From: Vibrio diazotrophicus
GTDB lineage: Bacteria; Pseudomonadota; Gammaproteobacteria; Enterobacterales; Vibrionaceae
Length of the DNA: 64,000 bases
Direction of reading: 5' to 3'
NCBI RefSeq assembly: GCF_038452265.1
Contig: NZ_CP151842.1
Coordinates: 1,984,001 to 2,048,000, forward strand
A model generated the notes under the pieces. That model did not search any database and had not been told where the DNA came from. It saw nothing but the letters and a program-made list of their open reading frames with translations. Of the stretch, positions 1 through 8,516 are shown one piece after another (the first letter of the stretch is position 1; each line of letters begins with the position of its first letter). Made by a program: the position numbers and the translations under genes.

Positions 1-46
1 GGTGGAGAATGCCAAAATCACTGATTAAGCCGATTACACTGTCCAT
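1..46 (-). CDS. oadB: Oxaloacetate decarboxylase beta subunit, N-terminal fragment
   Basis: Only the first 15 codons are in the window; the gene runs off the left edge. It starts with ATG 9 bp after the oadA stop, preceded by AAGGA at good spacing. The peptide reads MDSVIGLISDFGILH, the usual start of the membrane-embedded beta subunit, which decarboxylates carboxybiotin and couples this to sodium export. The call rests on this short N-terminus and on position in the oadGAB order. Confidence 0.75.
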   Translation of the reverse strand, partial: MDSVIGLISDFGILH

Positions 47-55
47 TTCAGATCC

Positions 56-1843
56 TTATGCCAATGCAAATAGTTCATCACCGACCTGAACCGCATCGCC
101 TTCTGATACAGCCATTGACTCGACTTTGCCGTCACGGAACGCCTTAATCTCGGTTTCCATTTTCATTGCTTCGAGAATTAACAGTGTTTCGCCTTCTTTT
201 ACCATGTCGCCGATTTTCTTGTGGATCTTCCAGATGTTACCCGCTAGCGGAGCGGAAACTGGTTCAGCCGAACCCGATGAAACGACTGGTTGAGCTGCGG
301 CAACAGGAGCACTCGTTGATGCGGCCAAAACTTCAGGATCAGCACCTTCGTTGATTTGAACCACGTAAGCCTGATTGTTCACGTTGACTGTATATACAGC
401 TTTGTCTGATGGTTTTGCTGCTTTTGCAGGGGCTGCCACTTCAGCAACAGTTGGAACTGGTTCAAAAGCTTCTGGATTATTGCGATTAGCCAAAAACTTC
501 CACGCTACTTGATCAAATAGAGCGACAGTAAGTACATCATCAATGGTGTTTTCAGCAAGCTCGATGCCTTTTTCCTGCGCCTGATTAACCACCGATTCCA
601 TTAGCTGGTCGATTTCAGGTTCAATGAGATCTGCTGGTCGGCAAGTGATCACTTCAGCGCCATCAAGTACACGTTTCTGTAACTCTGAATCAACGGGTGC
701 TGGTGTTTTACCGTACTCCCCTTTTAATACCCCAGCCGTTTCTTTGGTGATGGTTTTATAACGTTCACCCATCATGACGTTGATTACGGCTTGTGTACCA
801 ACGATTTGCGAAGTTGGTGTTACTAAAGGGATATAACCGAGATCTTTTCTGACTCTTGGAATTTCAGTCAGTACTTCATCAATACGATCCAGCGCGTTCT
901 GTTGCTTTAACTGACCTTCCATATTGGTAAGCATGCCACCCGGAACTTGAGCAACGAGAATACGTGAATCTGAGCCTTTTAATTGGCCTTCAAAAGCATG
1001 ATATTTCTTACGAACATCTCTAAAGTAAGCCGCAATACTTTCCAACTTCTCAATATCTAGCCCAGTATCACGATCAGTTCCTTTCAATGCTGCCACAATC
1101 GATTCAGTCGATGGATGACCATAAGTACCGCTCATCGAAGAAATTGCGGTATCAACACGATCAACACCAGCTTCAATCGCTTTAAGCAACGTCATATCCG
1201 CCATGCCCGCAGTGGAGTGGCAGTGAAGATGAAGCTCAACATCGACGAGTTTCTTCAGATTGGTTACTAGCTCGTACGCTTCGTACGGAGACATAACCCC
1301 AGACATATCTTTAATCGCAATCGAACTTACGCCACATTCCAGAAGCTGTTCTGCTACATCAACCCAAGATTGCATGGTATGAACAGGACTGGTTGTATAA
1401 CAGATGGTGCCCTGTGCATGTGCGCCTTGATTGTTTACCGCTTGGATAGCTCGTTTCATATTACGAGTGTCATTTAATGCATCAAAGATACGGAAAACAT
1501 CCATGCCATTTACAACGGCACGTTCAACAAACTTATCAACAACATCATCAGCATAGTGGCGATAACCTAGGATATTTTGACCACGCAATAACATTTGTTG
1601 TTTGGTGTTTGGCATCGCCTTTTTTAACTCTCTTAGGCGTGCCCAAGGGTCTTCACCCAAGAATCGAATGCAAGAGTCAAAAGTCGCACCACCCCAAGAT
1701 TCCAGTGACCAATAGCCAATTTCATCGAGCTTAGATGCTATGGGTAACATATCATCCAATCTCATTCGCGTAGCGAGTAGTGATTGATGTGCGTCACGCA
1801 ATGCAACGTCAGTAATACCGAGTGGTTTAGCTATTTTAGACAT
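56..1843 (-). CDS. oadA: Oxaloacetate decarboxylase alpha subunit (biotin carboxyltransferase)
   Basis: The 595-residue cytoplasmic subunit transfers the carboxyl group of oxaloacetate to its own biotin, the first step of the sodium-pumping decarboxylase used in citrate fermentation. The N-terminal carboxyltransferase TIM barrel carries LRDAHQSLLATR, the metal-binding LHLHCHSTAG and the IKDMSG lysine. A pyruvate-carboxylase-like middle domain, an Ala/Pro/Val-rich linker and a C-terminal biotinyl domain follow, with the biotin attachment lysine in EAMKMET (about K561). I chose the ATG at 1843 because AGAGGA sits before it and MSKIAKPLG is the family start; a longer frame from TTG at 1864 would overlap oadG. 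It lies between oadG and oadB in one operon. Confidence 0.95.
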   Translation of the reverse strand: MSKIAKPLGITDVALRDAHQSLLATRMRLDDMLPIASKLDEIGYWSLESWGGATFDSCIRFLGEDPWARLRELKKAMPNTKQQMLLRGQNILGYRHYADDVVDKFVERAVVNGMDVFRIFDALNDTRNMKRAIQAVNNQGAHAQGTICYTTSPVHTMQSWVDVAEQLLECGVSSIAIKDMSGVMSPYEAYELVTNLKKLVDVELHLHCHSTAGMADMTLLKAIEAGVDRVDTAISSMSGTYGHPSTESIVAALKGTDRDTGLDIEKLESIAAYFRDVRKKYHAFEGQLKGSDSRILVAQVPGGMLTNMEGQLKQQNALDRIDEVLTEIPRVRKDLGYIPLVTPTSQIVGTQAVINVMMGERYKTITKETAGVLKGEYGKTPAPVDSELQKRVLDGAEVITCRPADLIEPEIDQLMESVVNQAQEKGIELAENTIDDVLTVALFDQVAWKFLANRNNPEAFEPVPTVAEVAAPAKAAKPSDKAVYTVNVNNQAYVVQINEGADPEVLAASTSAPVAAAQPVVSSGSAEPVSAPLAGNIWKIHKKIGDMVKEGETLLILEAMKMETEIKAFRDGKVESMAVSEGDAVQVGDELFALA

Positions 1844-1860
1844 ATTAAATTCCTCTAACC

Positions 1861-2121
1861 TCAAGCCTGAACTTGCTTATTAATTTTTTGATTGTGGTGG
1901 TGTAGTACTGCGGAAATCGCGGCTACCAAATTGTCGTCCTGCGCCCCTGCAGAAACCGTTTGTTTCGCAGAGCCAACGGTTTTCTCGGGGGGTGAAAACT
2001 TAATCGATAAAGTGGACAGCAGGCGGGTTGCAGCGACTAGGAGCGCCAGAAAGCAAAAAACGAATCCCATGCCTAGAAGCATAAGATTGACGCCTTCAAG
2101 AATAATTGGACCTTCGTTCAT
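1861..2121 (-). CDS. oadG: Oxaloacetate decarboxylase gamma subunit
   Basis: A small membrane protein of 86 residues that assembles the decarboxylase by joining the alpha and beta subunits. It has one N-terminal membrane segment (residues about 10-32, rich in Leu, Phe and Val) and a soluble tail with a histidine-rich end (HHHNQK), as expected for the metal-binding gamma subunit. The ATG at 2121 is preferred over an in-frame upstream one at 2196 because MNEGPIILEGVNLMLLGMG matches the family start and AAAGG precedes it. It is first in the oadGAB operon. The region upstream, shared with divergent citX, carries the 19-bp motif also found before citC and tctC. Confidence 0.88.
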   Translation of the reverse strand: MNEGPIILEGVNLMLLGMGFVFCFLALLVAATRLLSTLSIKFSPPEKTVGSAKQTVSAGAQDDNLVAAISAVLHHHNQKINKQVQA

Positions 2122-2222
2122 CTTTCGAACCTTTGGATATTGAAAGTCCAAATAGTCTAACGAAATAAGAGGAATGGACTTCGTGAAGCACATCATTCAA
2201 TTGGAACCATTAAACGTATTAA

Positions 2223-2241
2223 ATGGCGTAAATAAATTTAA
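2223..2241. promoter_or_regulatory. Shared 19-bp citrate-locus motif, copy 1 (oadG/citX)
   Basis: This copy of the pattern ATGGCGTWWATRAATTTWW lies in the oadG/citX divergent region, its near end 102 bp upstream of the oadG start. Matching copies occur upstream of citC and tctC. It may bind a regulator of the citrate genes, such as a CitB-type response regulator; that assignment is inference. Confidence 0.5.
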
Positions 2242-2411
2242 TTGGTTGCACCTGAATTTCTATTTGAAATTGAAGTAACCATTCGAAGAAATAAATTCAT
2301 TTAATCCATTAACAACACAAGATTTACCGCAATTTGTATTTCACTCCTCAGTTCCGAGGCAAACCTGTCATTAGCATTAGTGGGATATTGGTCTGAAGAG
2401 GAAAACTCATT

Positions 2412-2924
2412 ATGGGGAGTGCTATGTCTCTGTACGATGTTCATCAAATTTCTTTAAATAATCTAAAGCGACAATCTCAATTAACAAGAAAATATGAACT
2501 TCCTTTAATTATCGTCAAAACTAATATTTCCAATGAGCTTAATGAAAATGAACAGGCTCGTTTCGTTTATAAGTTGGCGTTAGAAGAAGTGAACAAGAAA
2601 TTAACGCTCTTGAATGCAATGGTGTTAGAACACGAAGATGCCACTAATCGTTCGAATCTAGAATCGGTCTTTGTGGTTAGAGGTGTCACTACGTCGAACT
2701 TAAAACGTGCAATGGTGAAAATTGAAAACAGTCACCCACTAGGCAGTTTGATCAACATTGATATTATTGACCCGCAAGGCTATGCGGTTTCGAGAAGAGG
2801 TTCTCAGATGGAACCTAGACGCTGCATCCTGTGCCAGTATCCAGCCAGCTACTGCTCTATGAATCACCGTCATTCTGTTGAGGAAATAAAACACAAAATC
2901 AAATCTATCATCGCACAGTATTAA
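2412..2924 (+). CDS. citX: Apo-citrate lyase phosphoribosyl-dephospho-CoA transferase (holo-citrate lyase synthase)
   Basis: CitX attaches the 2'-(5''-phosphoribosyl)-3'-dephospho-CoA prosthetic group to the acyl carrier subunit of citrate lyase. The 170-residue protein shows the family hallmarks: LINIDIIDPQG (about residues 113-123), the C-terminal PRRCILC (135-141) and a downstream RHS. AGAGGA lies 9 bp before the ATG at 2412; the in-frame ATG at 2424 is an alternative. The gene stands alone, divergent from oadGAB and convergent with citC. This is unusual, since citX normally sits in a citCDEFXG operon. The lyase subunits citDEF are not in this window. Confidence 0.88.
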   Translation: MGSAMSLYDVHQISLNNLKRQSQLTRKYELPLIIVKTNISNELNENEQARFVYKLALEEVNKKLTLLNAMVLEHEDATNRSNLESVFVVRGVTTSNLKRAMVKIENSHPLGSLINIDIIDPQGYAVSRRGSQMEPRRCILCQYPASYCSMNHRHSVEEIKHKIKSIIAQY

Positions 2925-3031
2925 CTCTGTGCGAGTTCCCCCCAATAAAAACATAACCGCTCTTGACTGGGAACTGGCTGCCGATTATTGAGGTCTTTCA
3001 GTTCTCTTCTTATTAAAAATAAACAATGCTA

Positions 3032-4126
3032 TCAGCTTAAACTCAATTGCTCTGCCTGAGCGGTTCTTAGCGCTGCTTGTTTTCTCTTCGCGTGATATGC
3101 AGAAGTATCTTCCATAAACAGTTGATGCAGATAAGCGTAAGTCGTTTCTGGAACAATTTTCTCAATCGCTTGCCAGTTGTTTTCAAACAAATACTTTCTG
3201 ACTAAGGAAGCAGATATTGGTGACTCTTCTTCTTCACAGCGTGGAATTTCCACATAAGTAACTTTAGGACTGTCAATGGTTGGAGTCGACAACCACTGAT
3301 GCATTTGCTGATTGTAGAAACGGGTTACCTTACAAATAGGTTCTGTACCCACATATCGGTGCGTGATACCCAAAGCTGGGGCGATATACTGCCGAAATAT
3401 TTGCAAATCAACCGCAGTGTGGCAGTAATTAATTACCCCCTCATCCTTTAGAAAATAGCTCGGGAACGTTGCTCTGGATATGATGTAGTCAGAGCCGGCA
3501 TGAACAGTAACATTGTTAAACTCTTTCACTCCCGCTTTGATCATATTTAGGCGATCTAAATAGGAAAAGAAAGAGCGGTCTTCCTTCACAACAAACAGAT
3601 GTACCCAATCACAGTTTTCTGAAGCGTGCTGTACTAAATAGCGATGACCATTAGTAAACGGATTGGCATTCATCACAATACTGCCAATCTTTTCACCAGG
3701 TTGAGCGAAGCTACTTAACTTTTCGCAATGTTCTTGCAGTCTTGTTTTACTGTTTTCCAGAAGGACAACTCTGTCTTTTACGGCGGTAAGTTGGTGGAAT
3801 CCCGCCTCGTGGAACATACGGTAGTTATCTGGTTTGGTGTAGATAAATAGGTTGTATCGACCCATATCATAAGCATGCGTGACCACTTCGGTGAGTAGTT
3901 GAGTCGACAGGCCTGTTCCTTGGAAGTTGGGAGAAACCGCTATAGACTTAAGGGTGTTTCCAGCCAGCCCTGCGCATCCAACAATTGCGTTAGAATTCAA
4001 AGCAATGACAAAGAACTCGACATCAGCATCTATCCCTAACCCCATACTAAGCAAGAACTGCCGCACCTTTTCCATTTGGCTGCTATTTTGAGTGTTAATT
4101 TTCTGGAATTGGTATGTATCAAACAC
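3032..4126 (-). CDS. citC: [Citrate (pro-3S)-lyase] ligase
   Basis: CitC activates citrate lyase by ATP-dependent acetylation of the thiol on its prosthetic group. The 364-residue protein has a GNAT-like N-terminal half (about residues 20-120, with VSPNFQGTGLSTQLL) followed by a nucleotidyltransferase domain whose signature MNANPFTNGHR is at 152-162. Translation appears to begin at GTG (4124-4126), preceded by GAGAG. The gene is monocistronic, between citX and the tct operon, and its upstream region contains the motif shared with oadG and tctC. Confidence 0.93.
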   Translation of the reverse strand: MFDTYQFQKINTQNSSQMEKVRQFLLSMGLGIDADVEFFVIALNSNAIVGCAGLAGNTLKSIAVSPNFQGTGLSTQLLTEVVTHAYDMGRYNLFIYTKPDNYRMFHEAGFHQLTAVKDRVVLLENSKTRLQEHCEKLSSFAQPGEKIGSIVMNANPFTNGHRYLVQHASENCDWVHLFVVKEDRSFFSYLDRLNMIKAGVKEFNNVTVHAGSDYIISRATFPSYFLKDEGVINYCHTAVDLQIFRQYIAPALGITHRYVGTEPICKVTRFYNQQMHQWLSTPTIDSPKVTYVEIPRCEEEESPISASLVRKYLFENNWQAIEKIVPETTYAYLHQLFMEDTSAYHAKRKQAALRTAQAEQLSLS

Positions 4127-4225
4127 AGCGATCTCTCAACAACAAAACGGATAACGAATTATCTTAAGTCCAATAAATAATTTAGTGACTCTCAAGCAAT
4201 CTATAAAGAAGCATTAAAACTGTTT

Positions 4226-4244
4226 ATGGCGTTTATGAATTTAT
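4226..4244. promoter_or_regulatory. Shared 19-bp citrate-locus motif, copy 2 (citC)
   Basis: The second copy of ATGGCGTWWATRAATTTWW starts 100 bp upstream of the citC GTG, in the same orientation relative to its gene as the copies before oadG and tctC. Role inferred from recurrence only. Confidence 0.5.
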
Positions 4245-4292
4245 TCTCACTGAGTGAGTATCTCGCTCTAAATTGAAAACCCATTCATAAAC

Positions 4293-4330
4293 AAAAAAGA
4301 GCCAGCTCAGACAAATCCGAGCTGACTCTT
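4293..4330 (-). terminator. Rho-independent terminator of the tctCBA operon
   Basis: A 12-bp stem (4297-4308 with 4319-4330, one mismatch) has a 10-nt loop and a run of six T on the minus strand, just after the tctA stop at 4352. Confidence 0.85.
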
Positions 4331-4351
4331 GGTTCACTGTTGAGATACCAT

Positions 4352-5857
4352 TTAAGCTACTTGAGCTTGTTGTTTACGGTTACGTAGCATACCAATAAGA
4401 GGTAGCGCGATTGACAATACAGTAATAGCAATGAGCACTTGAGCAACGGTTGAGTGAGTAAAGATCGACAACTCTTGGTTTGAAATTCTAAATGCTTGAC
4501 GGAATGACTGCTCCATCGTGCCACCTACGATACAAGCAAGAATCATCGGCGCTGTAGGCACATGAGCACGCTTCATCACTACCCCTGCAACACCTAAGAT
4601 AGCTAGGATGTAGAAATCAATAACCGAGTTACTAATTGCATAACAACCAATGAACGCAAGGCCTAGCACAATTGGGTAAAGCATTTTTGGTGGAATCGCT
4701 AACACACGAACCAATGCACCCGCAAGTGGGATATTCACTACCGCTAAGATGATGTTAGCAACAAACATACTCGCGATTAGGCCCCATGCTGTTTCTGGGT
4801 ACTGCGTAAATAGAAGCGGCCCTGGTTGGATACCCAACATCAATAACGCACCCATCATCACAGCTGTCGTACCAGACCCAGGAACACCCAGTGACAACAT
4901 TGGGATCATTGCACCGATAGACGCTGCGTTATTTGCAGATTCTGGTGCAGCTAGCCCCTCAATAGCACCTTTACCAAACTCTTCGCTATTTTTAGATAGT
5001 TGCTTCTCATTGTTGTAGCACATAAGCGATGCCATCGTACCGCCAGCACCAGGTAAAGAGCCGATAATAAACCCGACTGGAGCACTGCGTAGAATCGGCC
5101 ATTTTGAACGAGACCAATCGTCACCGCTGATCCAAATACGTTTGAATTTGGTCTGCGCTTTTTTCGTGCCTTCGCTCAATGAACGGAAGCTCTTAAACAC
5201 TTCACCTAGTGCGTAGATACCAATGATGACCACAAGGAAATCGACGCCAGTTTGAAGTTCAAGGTTACCAAAAGTAAAACGTTCAACACCGGATTGCGCA
5301 TCAATGCCTATGGTCGCGATTGCTAAGCCGATCACCATAGAGAAGAAGCCTTTGAGCATGTTCCCTTTCGACATAGACGCTGTCATAGAAAGCGCGGCGA
5401 CCATTAACAAGAAGTACTCAGCAGGACCAAATTTTAAAGCGAAACTCGCCACAGGCTCAGCCAATAATGTCATCAGGATAGCGGCGATAGTACCGCCAAC
5501 TAATGATGCTATTGCAGAAATCGCCAGTGCAGATTCAGCACGACCTTGCATTGCCATTGGGTAGCCGTCAAACGTTGCGGCCAAGGCTGCACCGTCTCCC
5601 GGAGTGTTAATCAAAATGGAGCTGCGTGAACCACCGAACATCGCACCTATATAAACACCTGTCATGGTGATCAATGCAGCCGTAGGTCCCATCGCAAAAG
5701 TCATTGGCAATAGCACCGCAACACCTGTCGCAGGGCCTAAGCCAGGCAACATACCGACGATAGTACCCAGTACACCGCCCACAGTCACAAGTAATAGATG
5801 GTAAGGCTGTAAAGCAACGCCAAATCCATTCATTAAGTTAGATAAAATATCCATCAT
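4352..5857 (-). CDS. tctA: Tripartite tricarboxylate transporter, large permease TctA
   Basis: The 501-residue inner-membrane protein is the main permease of a periplasmic-binding-protein-dependent tricarboxylate transporter. It is almost entirely hydrophobic, with roughly 11-12 membrane segments. It carries the family motif GMLPGLGPATGVAVLLPMTF near the N-terminus and the internal repeat SLPGAGGTMASLMCYNNEK (about residues 260-285). It is last in the tctC-tctB-tctA operon, 11 bp after tctB, and followed by a terminator. Citrate is the likely substrate given citC, citX and oadGAB next door; the family also carries other carboxylates. Confidence 0.93.
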   Translation of the reverse strand: MMDILSNLMNGFGVALQPYHLLLVTVGGVLGTIVGMLPGLGPATGVAVLLPMTFAMGPTAALITMTGVYIGAMFGGSRSSILINTPGDGAALAATFDGYPMAMQGRAESALAISAIASLVGGTIAAILMTLLAEPVASFALKFGPAEYFLLMVAALSMTASMSKGNMLKGFFSMVIGLAIATIGIDAQSGVERFTFGNLELQTGVDFLVVIIGIYALGEVFKSFRSLSEGTKKAQTKFKRIWISGDDWSRSKWPILRSAPVGFIIGSLPGAGGTMASLMCYNNEKQLSKNSEEFGKGAIEGLAAPESANNAASIGAMIPMLSLGVPGSGTTAVMMGALLMLGIQPGPLLFTQYPETAWGLIASMFVANIILAVVNIPLAGALVRVLAIPPKMLYPIVLGLAFIGCYAISNSVIDFYILAILGVAGVVMKRAHVPTAPMILACIVGGTMEQSFRQAFRISNQELSIFTHSTVAQVLIAITVLSIALPLIGMLRNRKQQAQVA

Positions 5858-5868
5858 AATAGTTCACC

Positions 5869-6363
5869 CTATTCCCCGAATGGTAATGGTGGAAGGCTAA
5901 TACTTAATAGCGTGTTAAATATGAAATAAACACCCACGGAAAATAACAGCGAGATAACAACACTTTTTTTCCACATATCTTTCCCGCTAGTAATAGTCAT
6001 CATTACAACCATAAATAGAAATGTACTGATAACGTATCCAAGATGTTCAAATATAAGAGCGTAACCAACTGAAAGAATACAGGTATATAAAATACGACGA
6101 CGGTCATTCTTCTTGCTAGCATCTTCATTTATTAAGTTTTTATATGCTTGTACTGAAGCGTTAAAATTACTTTTAACGAGTAAGAGCACACCAATTAAAA
6201 ATGAAATTGCGGATACACCAAGAGGGAAATAAATCGGATCCATAGGATTACCAAATGCAGCTCTTGGCATCGAATACGACATATATCCGTAAATAACGCC
6301 AAAGCCTATTGCAAATAATCCCGTAAATGCGTCCCAGTTAGGACTGACATCATTTTTCTTCAT
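5869..6363 (-). CDS. tctB: Tripartite tricarboxylate transporter, small permease TctB
   Basis: A small membrane protein of 164 residues with four predicted membrane segments (about residues 13-32, 45-65, 92-127 with a turn, and 136-160). It lies between tctC and tctA, as in other TctCBA operons. TctB proteins are poorly conserved, so the call rests mainly on size, topology and position. It is noticeably more A+T-rich than tctA. Confidence 0.85.
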   Translation of the reverse strand: MKKNDVSPNWDAFTGLFAIGFGVIYGYMSYSMPRAAFGNPMDPIYFPLGVSAISFLIGVLLLVKSNFNASVQAYKNLINEDASKKNDRRRILYTCILSVGYALIFEHLGYVISTFLFMVVMMTITSGKDMWKKSVVISLLFSVGVYFIFNTLLSISLPPLPFGE

Positions 6364-6450
6364 AGGAACAAGACCTTATTGCTAGATTTAATTATTTTTA
6401 AATCAAGAATAAGAGGGAATATTCCCCTCTTATGTTGTAGATACAAAAAA

Positions 6451-7443
6451 TTATTTTTTAGCGAAAATTTCGTCTAAAATTTCTTTATATTGATCGTTGG
6501 TTTTGGCTAAGAACTTAGTAAAATCTTCACCGTTTTGATATGCGCCATCCCAACCGTTACGTTTACGAGCTTCAGCCCATTCAGGTGTTTCCACCATGGT
6601 TTTAAGCGTTGTGCCCCAGTAAGCAACCGCGTAATCAGGCATATCTTTTGGTCCGAACAGACCACGCCAGTTTTCAAACGTTGTATCAATACCTTGTTCT
6701 TTCACTGTCGGGATATCCGCGATGACACCTTCGCCAACACGCTTGTCTGCAGTTTGTGCTAATGCACGTAAGTTACCGCTTTTCACCAACTGAACTACGT
6801 CACCAAGCCCTGTAGAGATAAGGTCTACGTGTCCACCCAGTACTTGAGCAACCGCGCCGCCGTCTTGGAAAGAGATGTAGTCAATTTGATTTAACTTCGG
6901 TACACCAGCAGCTTTAGCGACCATAAGGAACTGAATGTGATCCATACTACCCGCAGAAGAAGTACCACCAATTTTCACGGATTTTGGATCCTTTTTTAGA
7001 GCATCCATCACTTCTTTAATAGAGGTATATTTGGAGTCTTTAGAAACAACAAACGCACCATAGTCGGTAATTAATCGAGCGAGAGGAGTGGTATCTTGGT
7101 AGCTATATTTACTTGCTCCGGTTAAATGTGTGAGCAAAATTGGTGGAGAGTAAACAGAAATTAAATTGTCCTTACCCATCTGAGTCTGCATGTATGCAAG
7201 GTTCACTGCACCGCCGCCGCCAGGTCGGTTGGTAATCGGCATATTAGATTCGACTAGCTTGGTATCTTTCAGCGTTTTTGCGACTGTACGAATGGTTAAA
7301 TCCCAGCCACCACCAGCACCAGCAGGAGCAATAAAAGACATCGTTTTAGGTGGGTAGTCTTTTGCTACTGCACTACTCAACGGCATAAATGCAACAGAAG
7401 CTAGGGCTGTACCAATCATTACACTTTTGATATTCATGTTCAT
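6451..7443 (-). CDS. tctC: Tripartite tricarboxylate transporter, periplasmic substrate-binding protein TctC
   Basis: A 330-residue periplasmic receptor that delivers a carboxylate to TctAB. It has a Sec signal peptide (residues 1-27, ending SSAVAKD), then the family pattern KTMSFIAPAGAGGGWDLTIRT, with the loop NRPGGGGAVNLAYM and the central GGTSSAGSMDHIQF that hold the carboxylate. AGGAA lies before the ATG at 7443; a second ATG two codons later is an alternative. First gene of the operon. No tctDE two-component genes adjoin it, so control probably lies elsewhere, perhaps through the motif at 7590-7608. Confidence 0.93.
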   Translation of the reverse strand: MNMNIKSVMIGTALASVAFMPLSSAVAKDYPPKTMSFIAPAGAGGGWDLTIRTVAKTLKDTKLVESNMPITNRPGGGGAVNLAYMQTQMGKDNLISVYSPPILLTHLTGASKYSYQDTTPLARLITDYGAFVVSKDSKYTSIKEVMDALKKDPKSVKIGGTSSAGSMDHIQFLMVAKAAGVPKLNQIDYISFQDGGAVAQVLGGHVDLISTGLGDVVQLVKSGNLRALAQTADKRVGEGVIADIPTVKEQGIDTTFENWRGLFGPKDMPDYAVAYWGTTLKTMVETPEWAEARKRNGWDGAYQNGEDFTKFLAKTNDQYKEILDEIFAKK

Positions 7444-7589
7444 GGAAATTCCTATTATTGTTATTGGAAACTATCCAACGCTTCACTAATTTTTCTTCAT
7501 CAGTTTTGCGTCGATAAATTAATTATCCATGAGATATGTAATGTTATTTGTGAGTTAAAACTCTTAAGAATAGTTCTTTAATGCTGAAA

Positions 7590-7608
7590 ATGGCGTTAAT
7601 GAATTTTA
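7590..7608. promoter_or_regulatory. Shared 19-bp citrate-locus motif, copy 3 (tctC)
   Basis: The third copy of ATGGCGTWWATRAATTTWW starts 147 bp upstream of the tctC start, in the same orientation as the other two. It differs from copy 2 at three positions, all within the degenerate W sites. Role inferred. Confidence 0.45.
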
Positions 7609-7693
7609 GTAATCACCAATCTTCAGAGAACAATTAGTATTTAGGCGATACAAACGATAGTATTTGGCTAAAACCATTATTAAAGGTAACACA

Positions 7694-8512
7694 ATGAAAC
7701 GAATCGCTATTATTGGAGCCGGCTGGTTGGGTCTGCCATTAGCCAAACAGCTAGATACGCTAGGCCATTCGGTGATCGCAAGCAGGACGTCTGACTCAGG
7801 TTTGTTAGAACTGGAAAAAAACGGAATCGCTGGTTTTGTTTGTGACCTCAATAACCCTCAAGCTCTTGCTGATACGCTTTCCGAATACAACATTGATACC
7901 GTTGTTGGTAGCTTTCCTCCGGGCTTTCGCCGTGGACAAGGGGATGAATACATTACCCAATGGCAAGCTTTAACCGAGCAAGCTAGCTCTGCGGGAGTCA
8001 GTAAGTTGGTCATGATAAGTTCAACCACTGTCTATCCAGACCGCGCTCAAGACATGTATGAACAAGATGCTTCTCTTGAACTGGCTACAAATAACGATGA
8101 ATTCTCAGCCAATGCGAAGAAGATGTTGCAGGCGGAACAAACTGTAATAGACTCTGGCTTGGATTACGTCATTGTTCGATGCAGTGGTCTTATTGGACCC
8201 GATCGCCACCCTGCCCGCTTTGCTTCAAGGTTAAAACAGGTCAGTCGATTGGCACCAGCAAACATGCTGCACCTTTATGATGCTATCGGAGCGACGGTTT
8301 TTGCTATCGAGCACCTCAACCATACGGTAGTCAATGCCACCACTCCTGCGACAGTAAGCAAAGCCGAGTTCTATCAAGCCGCTCTTAAAGCCGCAAATTT
8401 GGATGAAGAACTCCCTCCGATTGTTGATGTTGCAGACAAGCGAATTGTCAGCGACAAACTCATTAAAGCGGGATACAAGTTTCACTATTCTCACACTCTG
8501 GAGGCCTTGTAA
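7694..8512 (+). CDS. NAD(P)-binding Rossmann protein, YeeZ-like (extended SDR family)
   Basis: This 272-residue protein has an N-terminal dinucleotide-binding motif (AIIGAGWLGLPLA, residues 5-17), an acidic end to strand 2 and a later VIVRCSGLIGPDRHP segment typical of NAD-dependent epimerase/dehydratase relatives. It resembles E. coli YeeZ, whose substrate is unknown. The ATG at 7694 follows AAAGG; an in-frame ATG at 7664 would add residues ahead of the beta-alpha-beta fold. The stop lies 4 bp before the next gene, so the two are probably co-translated. No reaction can be assigned. Confidence 0.75.
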   Translation: MKRIAIIGAGWLGLPLAKQLDTLGHSVIASRTSDSGLLELEKNGIAGFVCDLNNPQALADTLSEYNIDTVVGSFPPGFRRGQGDEYITQWQALTEQASSAGVSKLVMISSTTVYPDRAQDMYEQDASLELATNNDEFSANAKKMLQAEQTVIDSGLDYVIVRCSGLIGPDRHPARFASRLKQVSRLAPANMLHLYDAIGATVFAIEHLNHTVVNATTPATVSKAEFYQAALKAANLDEELPPIVDVADKRIVSDKLIKAGYKFHYSHTLEAL

Positions 8513-8516
8513 GGCG

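Noticed and set aside
8403..8516. Longer N-terminus for the YdcF-like protein
   Set aside because: The extra residues are read from inside the preceding gene; the ATG at 8517 begins the family-like sequence.
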